34,210 nt of DNA from JAKVAV01 sp964651785 (GTDB taxonomy: Bacteria; Bacteroidota; Bacteroidia; Flavobacteriales_D; Cryomorphaceae). The position numbers and the translations under genes are program-made. Shown one piece after another: positions 7,132-16,166 of this stretch (position 1 is the first letter of the stretch; the number at the start of each line of letters is the position of its first letter). A model generated the notes under the pieces. The model did not search any database and was not told the DNA's origin. It saw only the letters and a program-made list of their open reading frames with translations. The DNA lies in NCBI GenBank assembly GCA_964651785.1, contig CAZYWJ010000030.1, positions 1 through 34,210 on the forward strand, given 5' to 3'.

Positions 7132-9012
7132 TTGTGTGGAATAGCGGGCATATGGAGTAAAAAAGAAATCTCTGCATTGCAGGTGAAGGCTTTAGACAAA
7201 GCTTCTGAGATGATTGAAAAAAGAGGACCTGACGCTCACGGAAAAGTTCTTTTTCAAAACTGCGCTTTGGCCCACCGTCGTTTGTCTATTATTGATACGG
7301 GTTCACGCTCGGACCAACCGATGGCGAGAGATGGCTACAGCCTTATTTTCAATGGAGAAATCTACAACTTCAAAGAACTGAGGGTCGAGCTTCAAGCTAA
7401 AGGATATGAGTTTAAGACCGAAGGAGACACGGAAGTTCTGCTGTCGGGCTTGATCGATCAAGGAATTTCATTTCTGAAAAAGGTGAACGGTTTCTTTGCA
7501 TTCGGCCTTTATCACGAAAGTGAAAACAAGTTGGTAGTAGGCCGAGATCGTTATGGGATAAAACCGCTGTATTACCACATCGCCGATAACGAAGTTTTCT
7601 TCGGCAGCAGCTTAGGTACCATCATTCCGCAACTGAGCAAGCTGCAGATCGATCAGGAAAGTATTTCGATTTACCTCGGCTTGAGCTACATTCCTTTTCC
7701 CAAAACCATTTTAAAGGATGTGCACAAATTGTCGCCCGGTACTTGCCTCGTATTCCAAGGTGATGCGGTAAGAGAAGAAGTATTTTATCGATTGGAAAGC
7801 AAAACGGATTCGTCGATTTCCGAGGCAAATATTCTTACGAATGTCAGAGAAAAGCTGACGGAATCCGTGAAAAGACGGATGGTTTCCGACGTTCCGCTCG
7901 GCACCTTTTTAAGTGGTGGGGTGGACTCCACGATTATCACTCATATCGCCTCTCAATTCGACAGGTCCATTCCGGCTTTCTCCATTGGCTTTCCCGATCA
8001 GGAATATTTTGACGAAAGTCAAAAGGCCGCGGAAATAGCCAAATATCTTGGGGTGGAACACCACATTTTGCAAGTTTCGGAAGATGATATCGACGAGCAT
8101 GTGGACGATATTCTGAATGCGATGGACGAGCCGTTTGCCGATTCTTCGGGAATACTGGTAAACATGCTCTCGGAATTTGCCCGAAAGAAAGTGAAGGTGG
8201 CCCTCAGCGGTGATGGTGCCGATGAGCTCTTTGGCGGATACAATAAGCATCGCGCTTTGCTGCGGTCGGTAAAGCGGGATTGGAAAAACAGCTTGCTGAA
8301 AGGAGCTTCCCCTTTTTTTGACATGTTGCCTTCTTCTCGTAATCAGCGTGCCTATGACCGCTTCCGCAAAATTCAGCGGTATTCAAACGGATTGAAATCA
8401 GAGTTTAAAAATCGCTATTTGGAGTGGGCTTGTTTTACACCTGAAAAGCAGGTGGCTGAATTGCTGAATGCACACATTGGCTACGCCGAAAGCCATACCA
8501 TCAAAGAGTATTTGAGTCAACTTGACGAACGAGATTTTAACTCCGTCTTGAAAACCGACTTCGCTTTGGTTTTGGCCAATGACATGCTTTACAAAGTAGA
8601 CGGAATGAGCATGCACCGTAGCTTGGAAGTGCGTGTTCCCTTTTTGGATCACGAATTGGTCGATTATGTCTTCTCACTGCCTGCCTCTCAAAAACTGACC
8701 AACCAAAGCGGGAAGCTTTTGCTTAAGCAGGCTTTTGCCAAAGATTTTCCCGAAGGATTTTTCTCAGGATCGAAAAGAGGTTTCGAAGCTCCCCTCACCC
8801 ACTGGTTTAAAGGACCTTTGAAAGCGCGTATGGATCGACTTTTTACCCGTGAATTGATTGAGGAGCAAGGCTTATTCAATTTCAATCAAATTCAGCTTCT
8901 CATCAAAAAAGCAATGAGTAAAGCACCGGGTGACTCACCACATACACTTTGGGCTTTATTGGTTTTTCAACATTGGTATGAGCGCTTCTTTTTAAGCGGC
9001 GCACAGGGATAA
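7132..9012 (+). CDS. asnB: Asparagine synthetase B-type glutamine amidotransferase
   Basis: The protein has 626 residues when read from TTG at 7132. This start is chosen because class II glutamine amidotransferases need Cys directly after the initiator: the codons read TTG TGT GGA ATA GCG, giving the N-terminal Cys-Gly-Ile-Ala once Met is removed. Extension upstream to 7057 would bury that Cys. The N-terminal glutaminase domain includes MIEKRGPDAHG, LAHRRLSIID and LIFNGEIYNF. The synthetase domain has the ATP pyrophosphatase loop LSGGVDSTI near residue 260 and ALSGDGADELFGGY. Family members make asparagine, but close relatives in polysaccharide loci amidate sugar acids. The five polysaccharide genes downstream favour the latter role here, by inference. 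Confidence 0.9.
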   Translation: MCGIAGIWSKKEISALQVKALDKASEMIEKRGPDAHGKVLFQNCALAHRRLSIIDTGSRSDQPMARDGYSLIFNGEIYNFKELRVELQAKGYEFKTEGDTEVLLSGLIDQGISFLKKVNGFFAFGLYHESENKLVVGRDRYGIKPLYYHIADNEVFFGSSLGTIIPQLSKLQIDQESISIYLGLSYIPFPKTILKDVHKLSPGTCLVFQGDAVREEVFYRLESKTDSSISEANILTNVREKLTESVKRRMVSDVPLGTFLSGGVDSTIITHIASQFDRSIPAFSIGFPDQEYFDESQKAAEIAKYLGVEHHILQVSEDDIDEHVDDILNAMDEPFADSSGILVNMLSEFARKKVKVALSGDGADELFGGYNKHRALLRSVKRDWKNSLLKGASPFFDMLPSSRNQRAYDRFRKIQRYSNGLKSEFKNRYLEWACFTPEKQVAELLNAHIGYAESHTIKEYLSQLDERDFNSVLKTDFALVLANDMLYKVDGMSMHRSLEVRVPFLDHELVDYVFSLPASQKLTNQSGKLLLKQAFAKDFPEGFFSGSKRGFEAPLTHWFKGPLKARMDRLFTRELIEEQGLFNFNQIQLLIKKAMSKAPGDSPHTLWALLVFQHWYERFFLSGAQG

Positions 9013-9016
9013 ATTT

Positions 9017-9024
9017 TACCTTCG
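9017..9024 (+). promoter_or_regulatory. -7-like box TACCTTCG before the glycosyltransferase gene
   Basis: TACCTTCG followed by GCCATT resembles the boxes at 7105 and 10224. It sits 14 nt before the ATG, in a 26-nt intergenic space, so it may be an internal promoter or a chance match. Confidence 0.3.
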
Positions 9025-9038
9025 GCCATTGGTTTCCT

Positions 9039-10217
9039 ATGCCTAGAATTCTTCGAATCATAAATCGTTTCAATTTGGGTGGCCCCACCTATAATGCGGC
9101 TTACCTCACCAAGTATTTGCCGTCGCATTATGAAACGATGCTGTTGGGTGGAATGAAAGATGAAACGGAAGACAGCTCGCAGTTTATCGTTGAAAATTTG
9201 GGCATTACACCGAAGGTATTGCACGAGATGCATCGGGAAATCAACATATTCAACGATGCCGCCGCTTACCGCAAAATCAAAAATATCATTGCCGATTTTA
9301 AGCCGGACATCGTTCATACACACGCTTCCAAGCCCGGAGCTTTGGGCAGGTGGGCTGCGCACCAAATGAAGGTACCCGTTATCATTCACACCTTTCACGG
9401 CCATGTGTTTCACTCTTATTTCAATCCGGCAAAGACTAAATTTTACAAATCGCTGGAGCGGAAGTTGGCCAATATCAGCACGCGCATCATCGCCATCAGC
9501 GAAAAGCAAAAACAAGAACTCTCGCTCGAACACGAAATTTGCGCACCCGAAAAAATCGAAGTCATTCCTTTGGGGTTTGATCTCGATCGTTTTCAAACAG
9601 GCATCGCGAAAAAAAGAGAGGTGTTCCGCGAAGAGTTTTCGCTGGCCGAAGACGATATCGCTGTATCGATCGTTGGAAGATTGGTGCCGATCAAAAATCA
9701 CGAACTTTTTCTCGATTCATTAAAGTGGGTTAAAGAGCGTCTGGATAGGCGAATCAAGGGCTTTATCGTAGGCGATGGTGAATCCAGAGCACATTTGGAA
9801 AACTACTGCGCCTCCATAGGTCTGACCTATAGCAGCGATTCTGAAGACGATGTGGATATTTACTTTACCTCTTGGGTGAAGAATGTGGATTTTGTCAATT
9901 CAGGTTCTGACATCATTGCGTTGACCTCGAAAAACGAGGGAACACCGGTAAGCTTGATCGAAGCGCAGGCAGGAAACCGAGCGATAGTAAGTACCCGGGT
10001 TGGTGGAATAGAAGATGTGGTTATTCCTGACGAAACCGCATTGCTCAGCGATCCGAATAATGCGGAAGCGTTTCAACAAAACCTTTTGAAACTGGCCACC
10101 GATGCTGATCTGCGAAAAGCCTTGGGGGAAAGGGGTTGGTCGTTTGTAAAGGATAAGTTTCACTACGAGCGATTGGCCCGTGATGTCGCCGCTCTTTACG
10201 ATCGGCTATTGGCATAA
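9039..10217 (+). CDS. Glycosyltransferase family 4 (GT-B fold)
   Basis: The protein has 392 residues and no signal peptide. The N-terminal acceptor domain includes RIINRFNLGGPTYNAAYL and DIVHTHASKPGALGRWAA. The C-terminal nucleotide-sugar domain includes SIVGRLVPIKNHELFLDSL, a glycine motif GFIVGDGESRAHLE, the E-x7-E type donor-binding stretch KNEGTPVSLIEAQAG, and STRVGGIEDVV. It would add a sugar to a lipid-linked polysaccharide precursor on the cytoplasmic face. Donor and acceptor cannot be told. It lies between the amidotransferase and export genes in the same direction, with 26- and 28-nt gaps. Confidence 0.9.
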   Translation: MPRILRIINRFNLGGPTYNAAYLTKYLPSHYETMLLGGMKDETEDSSQFIVENLGITPKVLHEMHREINIFNDAAAYRKIKNIIADFKPDIVHTHASKPGALGRWAAHQMKVPVIIHTFHGHVFHSYFNPAKTKFYKSLERKLANISTRIIAISEKQKQELSLEHEICAPEKIEVIPLGFDLDRFQTGIAKKREVFREEFSLAEDDIAVSIVGRLVPIKNHELFLDSLKWVKERLDRRIKGFIVGDGESRAHLENYCASIGLTYSSDSEDDVDIYFTSWVKNVDFVNSGSDIIALTSKNEGTPVSLIEAQAGNRAIVSTRVGGIEDVVIPDETALLSDPNNAEAFQQNLLKLATDADLRKALGERGWSFVKDKFHYERLARDVAALYDRLLA

Positions 10218-10223
10218 TTTTAA

Positions 10224-10231
10224 TACTTTCG
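10224..10231 (+). promoter_or_regulatory. -7-like box TACTTTCG before the export lipoprotein gene
   Basis: The 13-nt string TACTTTCGACATT is identical to that before the gene at 7132. If it is active, transcription would start near 10238, too close for the GTG at 10246 but suitable for the ATG at 10261. Confidence 0.4.
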
Positions 10232-10245
10232 ACATTTAAATTAGC

Positions 10246-11043
10246 GTGAATAAATTCCGCATGAGGAGCATTCTCTTATTAGTTTTAGTTTCTTATTTTC
10301 TAGGAAGTTGCACAGTCAATAAAGACTTGCTTTTTAAAACTCCTACCGACTATTCTTACGACGATATACCCGACACTACGAAAGCGGAAGTGGTAATTGC
10401 GCCCAATAATCTGCTTACTTTCAATTTTTTTACCGGTAACGGGCACATTCTGGTGGAACAATCCATCGGCAACGGCATTTTGGGCGGAGCTTCGCAAAAC
10501 AACCAAAACATCATGAATCAGCGAAACCAGATTTCGTATTTGGTAAATGAAGACGGGACGGTAAAACTACCCGTTTTGGGAAGAGTGAGACTCGAAGGAC
10601 TTTCGATCAGAGAGGCGGAGTCAAAGTTGGAAGAGATGTATTCTGCCTATTACAACGAGCCTTTTGTCATGCTTCAAGTTCAAAACAATCGAGTCATTGT
10701 TTCGCCCGGTGCGGGTGGTACGGCACAAGTTATCACTTTGGTAAATGCGAACACTACTTTAATGGAGGCGCTTGCCATGGCAGGTGGAGTGGATGGAAGA
10801 GGAAATGCGAGTAAGATCAAATTATTGCGAGAGAACAGAGAGAACGGTGAGCGAGAAGTGTATCTGATAGATCTCAGTACCATAGAAGGACTGGACGAAG
10901 CGGATATGATTGTTCAAGCCAATGACATTATTTATGTGGAGCCGCTGCCACTTATTGCTAGAGAGGTGGTTCAGGAAATAACTCCCATCGTAACGTTAAT
11001 TACTACTGCAGCTCTGATCATTACCATTCTGAACGTTCAATAG
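10246..11043 (+). CDS. Polysaccharide export outer-membrane lipoprotein (OPX/Wza-like)
   Basis: The protein has 265 residues from GTG, or 260 from the ATG at 10261; both give a lipoprotein signal ending in LGSC, with lipidated Cys22 or Cys17. A Poly_export domain follows: ISYLVNEDGTVKLPVLGRVR then LEGLSIREAESKLEEMY. A SLBB-like segment is near LMEALAMAGGVDGRGNASKIKLL. A hydrophobic C-terminal segment (TPIVTLITTAALIITIL) probably crosses the outer membrane. It is shorter than enterobacterial Wza, as is usual for Bacteroidota. It would form the outer-membrane channel working with the Wzc-type kinase that begins 3 nt downstream. Confidence 0.9.
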   Translation: MNKFRMRSILLLVLVSYFLGSCTVNKDLLFKTPTDYSYDDIPDTTKAEVVIAPNNLLTFNFFTGNGHILVEQSIGNGILGGASQNNQNIMNQRNQISYLVNEDGTVKLPVLGRVRLEGLSIREAESKLEEMYSAYYNEPFVMLQVQNNRVIVSPGAGGTAQVITLVNANTTLMEALAMAGGVDGRGNASKIKLLRENRENGEREVYLIDLSTIEGLDEADMIVQANDIIYVEPLPLIAREVVQEITPIVTLITTAALIITILNVQ

Positions 11044-11046
11044 CGA

Positions 11047-13500
11047 ATGTACGGCGAGGACATATCGAAGATCAATAGTAGCTTCGAGAGCTACAAAGAG
11101 CGACTGACCAATTTCAGCAATGAATTTGAGTTGGGTCTATTTCTTCATATCCTTCGGAAGAACCTCTACCTGGTGGTGATTTTTGTGGCATTGGCCATCA
11201 CCGGATCATACCTTTTTCTGAGATATACTGCCCCCGTTTATGAGGCGCGCACGGTAATGCAATTGAGCAATAGCGACAATGCCAAGCGGGTTTTAAATGT
11301 GAATCAATTTTACGAGGACAACAGTCTTTTGGCCGAAATTGAATTAATGCGTTCAAAGTTGCTGATTGAGCGAGTGGTGAAAAAGCTTCCGCTGGAAATC
11401 TCCTACTTTGAAAAAGGTGAGGTACTTACGGATCAGCGCTACCCCACTTCCTCCTTTGTGATTGAGCTCTTGTCCATAACCGATTCTACGATTATGGATA
11501 CACCCATCTTCGTTCGGTTTTCTGAAAACAACACTTACCACCTTGAATTGCGAGGACAGATGCTGGGCAAAACGCATCGGGTAGGCCAATTGGCTAAAAA
11601 CGATTTCTTTACCTACAAGCTTTTGGTTATTGATGCCAATCACTTCAATCGAGTGGAAGAAGGTGAAATTGAGTTCTACTTTAAAATGAATCGAGCTCAA
11701 ACGTTGGCAAATCAGTACAGCCGTCAGCTTGGGATCAAAATTCTTAACAATACCGCAAAAACCGTTGAAATCAGTTTACGCGATAATAACCCCGGAATAG
11801 CTCGAGATTTCGTAGTAACCCATGCCGATGAATACATCGACTTTGAGTTGGAAAACCGCGAACAAAGCGCCACGAGCATAATCCGTTTTATCGACAGCCA
11901 ACTGGATACTGTATACAGAAACCTTAGAGATTCTGAGCTGATGCTCAACATTTACAAGAAGGAGAATAAGATTTCGAATCTCGATAACCTGTCCACTCTC
12001 TATTTCGACTACTTCAGAGAATTCGAGAATGAATTGGTGGAATTGGAACTGGAAGAAAGCATGCTGGCACAAGTGGTCGAGACCATCGAGTCAGATTCTG
12101 ATGTGGACGTTTACAACATCATCCCGATACTCACCGGCACCAAGTACGAAACCGTCATCGCTTCCATGCTGGAAAGCTTGAGAGACCTATTGGTTTCGAG
12201 AGAGGAAATTCAATTCGACTTAAAAGAAGGAAGTGCCAGACTGCAGCAGTTGGATTACAGCATTAATATTCAGAAAAAGCTGATCGTGGAAAGCATCGAG
12301 TCAGCATTGGAGAAGATTCAACAGCGTCAACAGTTTTTGGAAGATAAGCTCGCAGAATATGAAGGTGATTTTGGTGAGCTTCCGCAAAAGGAATTGGAAT
12401 TTGCGCGCTTGAAGCGAATTTTTGACATAAACGAAAAGTACTACACGCTACTGCTGGAAAAGAAAACGGAGTACCGCATTTCGCAAGCGGGATACGTTCC
12501 CGAAAACAGAGTACTCGAAAGACTGATTTCTTCAAACGAACCCATCTCGCCAAAGAAAAATCTGATCACGACAAGTGCTATTTTGGCGGCGGTGCTTTTG
12601 AGTTTGTTGATAATCGTAATCAAGTATTTACTTCACAGCAATATCACCTCGCTCAGCGAAATCACAAAACTCTCCAACGCTTCGATCAATATTTTGGGAA
12701 TGATTCCGAAATACAAAAAAGACATTCCCACTTCTCAGCTCCTAATCGACAAAAGCCCCAAGTCGATGATTTCAGAAGCTTTTAGAAGTTTACGGACTAA
12801 CCTACAATTCATGGGTGATGGAGCCAAACAGGGTGAGCCGCGAGTAATTTCTATTACATCCACGACTTCGGGAGAAGGAAAAACATTTGTGGCCATCAAT
12901 TTGGCGGGAATTATAGCTTATTCGGGGCAGCGTGTAATCGTGTTGGACTTGGATATGCGTAAACCCAAGATTCACATCGGTTTTGATGTGGATAACCTCA
13001 AAGGGATGAGCACCGTTTTGATTGGAAAAAGTTCACTTGAGGAATGCGTTCAAAACAGTAAGGTTGAAAATCTGGACTTTATCACCGCAGGGCCCATTCC
13101 GCCCAATCCGGCCGAATTGATTATCGGAAGGCGCATGAAAGAAGTGATTGAACGGCTCAAAACCGAATACGATACCATCATTATCGACAATCCGCCGGTA
13201 GGTTTGGTTACGGATGGAATCCCGATGATAAAAGAAGCCGACCATCCGATTTTCATCTTCCGCGCAGATTTTTCCAAAAAGCAGTATGTGCAGATGGTGG
13301 ATAGACTGATAAATGAAAATAATCTGCCGAATCTGTCAGTAGTACTAAATTGTGTAGATGTAGACCGTAACAAATACGGCTACAGCTACGGGTATGGCTA
13401 TGGGTACGGATATGGTTACGGTTATGGCTATGGATACGGCTATTACGAGGACGGCAAGAAGGAAAAAAGAACGTGGTTGCAGAAACTCTTCGGTAGCTGA
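11047..13500 (+). CDS. wzc: Wzc-type polysaccharide co-polymerase with BY-kinase domain
   Basis: The protein has 817 residues. An N-terminal Wzz domain begins with a membrane segment near residues 38-58 (LYLVVIFVALAITGSYLFL). A long periplasmic coiled-coil region includes YYTLLLEKKTEYRISQAGY (the GNVR-type segment), and a second membrane segment is near residues 515-535. The cytoplasmic tyrosine kinase domain has Walker A TTSGEGKTF, Walker A' VLDLDMRKP and Walker B IIIDNPP. The tail is a striking run of alternating Tyr and Gly. Such kinases control polymer length and export by cyclic autophosphorylation and dephosphorylation of the tyrosine cluster. No cognate phosphatase gene is in the window. 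The stop TGA overlaps the rfbC ATG by one base. Confidence 0.94.
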   Translation: MYGEDISKINSSFESYKERLTNFSNEFELGLFLHILRKNLYLVVIFVALAITGSYLFLRYTAPVYEARTVMQLSNSDNAKRVLNVNQFYEDNSLLAEIELMRSKLLIERVVKKLPLEISYFEKGEVLTDQRYPTSSFVIELLSITDSTIMDTPIFVRFSENNTYHLELRGQMLGKTHRVGQLAKNDFFTYKLLVIDANHFNRVEEGEIEFYFKMNRAQTLANQYSRQLGIKILNNTAKTVEISLRDNNPGIARDFVVTHADEYIDFELENREQSATSIIRFIDSQLDTVYRNLRDSELMLNIYKKENKISNLDNLSTLYFDYFREFENELVELELEESMLAQVVETIESDSDVDVYNIIPILTGTKYETVIASMLESLRDLLVSREEIQFDLKEGSARLQQLDYSINIQKKLIVESIESALEKIQQRQQFLEDKLAEYEGDFGELPQKELEFARLKRIFDINEKYYTLLLEKKTEYRISQAGYVPENRVLERLISSNEPISPKKNLITTSAILAAVLLSLLIIVIKYLLHSNITSLSEITKLSNASINILGMIPKYKKDIPTSQLLIDKSPKSMISEAFRSLRTNLQFMGDGAKQGEPRVISITSTTSGEGKTFVAINLAGIIAYSGQRVIVLDLDMRKPKIHIGFDVDNLKGMSTVLIGKSSLEECVQNSKVENLDFITAGPIPPNPAELIIGRRMKEVIERLKTEYDTIIIDNPPVGLVTDGIPMIKEADHPIFIFRADFSKKQYVQMVDRLINENNLPNLSVVLNCVDVDRNKYGYSYGYGYGYGYGYGYGYGYGYYEDGKKEKRTWLQKLFGS
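13375..13446 (+). repeat. Hexanucleotide-periodic tract encoding the (Tyr-Gly)n tail of Wzc
   Basis: Twelve consecutive 6-nt units encode Tyr-Gly ten times, Tyr-Ser once (second unit) and a closing Tyr-Tyr, giving 13 tyrosines. Tyr uses both TAC and TAT, and Gly uses GGC, GGG, GGA and GGT, so the DNA is not a perfect repeat although the peptide is. This suggests selection on the peptide rather than a very recent slippage expansion. Confidence 0.95.
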
Positions 13501-14054
13501 TGAAAATAGTGCGAAGTCATATTGAAGGTCTCTTAATAATAGAGCCGAAAGTCTTTACGGATGATAGAGGTTATTTCTTTGAAAGTTTCAACTCTCTAAA
13601 GTTTCAAGAAGCGACGGGAGTTTCGATCGATTTTGTTCAAGATAATGAATCGATGTCTGATAAAAACGTTTTGCGCGGGCTTCACTTTCAAATTCCGCCT
13701 CACGCCCAAGATAAGTTGGTAAGAGTAGTGAGGGGCAGCGTGATGGATGTTGCGGTGGACCTGAGAAAAGATTCTCCCACCTTCGGAGAATACGAAAAAG
13801 TGCTCCTCTCGGCCGAAAACAAAAAGCAATTTTTCGTTCCAAAAGGGTTTGCCCACGGTTTCGTGGTATTGGAAGATCATACCATTTTCAGTTATAAATG
13901 CTCTGAATTTTACAACCGCGAATGTGAGCGATCGCTTAGATGGAATGACCCGACCATCGGAATAGACTGGGAAATAGAGAACCCGACCTTATCTGATAAA
14001 GACAGGGATACAGAGTTAAGGTTGGAAGATTTCAGAAATATTTTTCAAAGCTGA
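13500..14054 (+). CDS. rfbC: dTDP-4-dehydrorhamnose 3,5-epimerase
   Basis: The protein has 184 residues, the normal RmlC length, with a single cupin domain. Recognisable signatures are FTDDRGYFFESF, NVLRGLHFQIPPHAQ with the catalytic-base His62, LVRVVRGSVMDVAVDLRK, and FFVPKGFAHGFVVL. It catalyses double epimerisation of dTDP-4-keto-6-deoxyglucose towards dTDP-L-rhamnose. The partner genes rfbA, rfbB and rfbD are not in the window, so either they lie elsewhere or the product is another dTDP-sugar. The start overlaps the wzc stop (TGATG), implying coupled translation within the polysaccharide operon. Confidence 0.93.
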   Translation: MKIVRSHIEGLLIIEPKVFTDDRGYFFESFNSLKFQEATGVSIDFVQDNESMSDKNVLRGLHFQIPPHAQDKLVRVVRGSVMDVAVDLRKDSPTFGEYEKVLLSAENKKQFFVPKGFAHGFVVLEDHTIFSYKCSEFYNRECERSLRWNDPTIGIDWEIENPTLSDKDRDTELRLEDFRNIFQS

Positions 14055-14057
14055 TTT

Positions 14058-15146
14058 ATGAGCGAAAGTTCGTATTACATAGTGTTCTACAGCTTCTTCT
14101 TTGTTGCATTGACGGCCTTTGCATTGCTCATCAACAGCATCCTTCTGAGATTTGTGAAAACCCTCGGAACAAAGAATCAAGAAGGTGTAACGGTGAGATG
14201 GAGTGCCCAAACCAAACCCGCCATCGGTGGACTTTCGTTCTTCATCATTTTCTTAATTAGCCTTTGCCTTTGTCTCTTTTTCTACGATTACAAAGACGTA
14301 TTCAGCGAGCCGCAAATACCGGGCTTACTCTTGAGCGCCGGCCTTGGATTTTTGATGGGCCTTACCGACGATGCATACAATACCCGTCCCATTCTCAAAT
14401 TGAGTATTCAGATTTTATGCGGTGTCATTCTATTGCTTACCGGCTCTTCCATCACCGTTTTTGAAACGGAATGGATGAATTCCGCTTTGACCATTTTTTG
14501 GGTAGTTGGTATTATGAATTCTATCAATATGCTCGACAATATGGATGGCATAGCCGCCTCCGTCGGAGTATTTATCCTTTCGGCTCCCATGATTTTTATG
14601 ATTACCACCGATACTCACGGAGATGCAAACTTCATGTTAATGGTCGGAGTATTGGCTTCTTTGCTGGCATTTCTTTACCACAATTGGAATCCGAGCAAGA
14701 TGTTTATGGGCGACACCGGCAGTCAGTTTCTGGGAGTCATTCTCGGTTACGTCGGAATTCATTATTGCTGGAATGTCGGATTGAACCCCGAGCCTTCTCA
14801 AGGGTGGTACAGCCTGGCGGCTTTGCTCACGGTTTTTATCCTTCCCATTTCAGATACGCTGACGGTTACCATCAATCGATTGCGCAGAGGCCAATCGCCC
14901 TTTGTCGGTGGCAAAGATCATACGACGCATCACCTCTCGTATCGCGGTTTTTCCGATTCGCAGGTAGCCAAGCTGTTTGTTTTCATTTCGGCTTTCTCAA
15001 TACTACTCTACACGTTATATCTAATTAACATTCGTCCCTCTGATTATCTTATGATCGGGACGTATCTTTTCTACTTTTTAGCCGTATTTTTAATCCTGTT
15101 CAGCTTGACTGAAGTCAATAAGAAAAAAGGAATAAAAGATCATTGA
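14058..15146 (+). CDS. Undecaprenyl-phosphate sugar-1-phosphate transferase (WecA/MraY family)
   Basis: The protein has 362 residues with about ten membrane helices. Family motifs are GLTDDAYNTRP (the Mg-binding Asp pair), IMNSINMLDNMDGIAASV, FMGDTGSQFLG, and a C-terminal cytoplasmic His-rich loop GGKDHTTHHLSYRGFS. The enzyme transfers a sugar-1-phosphate, commonly GlcNAc-1-P, from a UDP-sugar to undecaprenyl phosphate, starting assembly of a surface polymer. The His-rich loop and genomic setting favour WecA/TagO over MraY, which would be in a cell-wall cluster. It starts 3 nt after rfbC. Confidence 0.9.
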   Translation: MSESSYYIVFYSFFFVALTAFALLINSILLRFVKTLGTKNQEGVTVRWSAQTKPAIGGLSFFIIFLISLCLCLFFYDYKDVFSEPQIPGLLLSAGLGFLMGLTDDAYNTRPILKLSIQILCGVILLLTGSSITVFETEWMNSALTIFWVVGIMNSINMLDNMDGIAASVGVFILSAPMIFMITTDTHGDANFMLMVGVLASLLAFLYHNWNPSKMFMGDTGSQFLGVILGYVGIHYCWNVGLNPEPSQGWYSLAALLTVFILPISDTLTVTINRLRRGQSPFVGGKDHTTHHLSYRGFSDSQVAKLFVFISAFSILLYTLYLINIRPSDYLMIGTYLFYFLAVFLILFSLTEVNKKKGIKDH

Positions 15147-15150
15147 TTTT

Positions 15151-16161
15151 ATGCATTCATCTCCCCCTAAAACGTTCAGATTTCTTCTCATTTCCCTCTT
15201 GTCTCTACTCATTATTGTCATGGTATGGACGGGATATTCGTTTAAATCAGCCGGAGACAATCCCGACTCGAGCTACCGTCAATATTTCAATGACAATTAC
15301 AAAATATTCAGCCTTAGCTCACCAGATGGGTTAACTTTTGCCAATGAAGAAATTCCCCTGCACATTCTGGATGTGAAGGAGAAATTGGATCAGGAGCTTT
15401 TGATCAATACCTATTGGCAATCGCAGACATTGCTTTTTCACAAACGAGCGAATCGATGGTTTCCGGTGATCGAACCGATTTTGAAAGAGAACGGAGTACC
15501 CGATGATTTCAAATATTTGGCCGTCATCGAGAGCGGGCTGACCGATGTGGTTTCACCTGCGGGTGCCACGGGATTTTGGCAGTTTTTGCGGGACACCGGT
15601 CGCGAGTATGGTTTGGAAATAAACAACGAAGTAGATGAACGCTACAACGTCGAGAAAGCCACGGCGGCAGCTTGTGCTTATCTTAAAGATGCTTACGAGA
15701 AATACGGAACCTGGAGCATGGCGGCGGCAAGCTACAATATGGGCATGCATGGATTAAACAAGCAGATGGAACGCCAAGAAGTGGCCAATTACTATGACAT
15801 GCTTTTGAATTCTGAGACGGGTCGATATATGTATCGAATATTGGCCGTGAAAGAAATCCTGAGTAAACCGGCTCAGTACGGTTTTCACTTCAGGCCTCAA
15901 GACCTGTATCCTACATACGAAACGCGCACGGTAATCATTGATTCAAGCGTTAAGGATTTCGCCAAATTCGCCAAAGAGCAAGGAATCAACTACAAGATTC
16001 TCAAAATACTTAACCCATGGCTTCGCGACACTTACCTCACCAATCCGGGAGGGAAGGAATACGAAGTTAAATTGCCGGCGGATACTGATCAAGGTCTTGT
16101 GCCTTTTGCCGAACAAAAAGCCGTTTCGGATACTTTAAACTCCGAACCTCTTAGCAATTAA
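15151..16161 (+). CDS. Lytic transglycosylase, MltD/SLT family (GH23)
   Basis: The protein has 336 residues, with one N-terminal membrane anchor (FLLISLLSLLIIVMVWTGYSF). The SLT domain carries the catalytic Glu in LAVIESGLTDVVSPAGATGFWQF (about residues 127-149) and AAASYNMGMHGLNKQ (about 190-204). A C-terminal region of about 60 residues (IIDSSVKDFAKFAKEQGINYKILKILNPWL) resembles a LysM module. Such enzymes cut peptidoglycan glycan strands to form 1,6-anhydro-muramyl ends. It lies 4 nt behind the sugar-phosphate transferase and 5 nt before uvrA. A role in opening the wall for the polysaccharide export complex is plausible but only inferred from position. Confidence 0.9.
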   Translation: MHSSPPKTFRFLLISLLSLLIIVMVWTGYSFKSAGDNPDSSYRQYFNDNYKIFSLSSPDGLTFANEEIPLHILDVKEKLDQELLINTYWQSQTLLFHKRANRWFPVIEPILKENGVPDDFKYLAVIESGLTDVVSPAGATGFWQFLRDTGREYGLEINNEVDERYNVEKATAAACAYLKDAYEKYGTWSMAAASYNMGMHGLNKQMERQEVANYYDMLLNSETGRYMYRILAVKEILSKPAQYGFHFRPQDLYPTYETRTVIIDSSVKDFAKFAKEQGINYKILKILNPWLRDTYLTNPGGKEYEVKLPADTDQGLVPFAEQKAVSDTLNSEPLSN

Positions 16162-16166
16162 ATCTA

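Noticed and set aside
7132..16161. Polysaccharide locus considered as a horizontally acquired island
   Set aside because: By eye, base composition and codon use match the neighbours, and there are no integrase, tRNA or flanking repeats.
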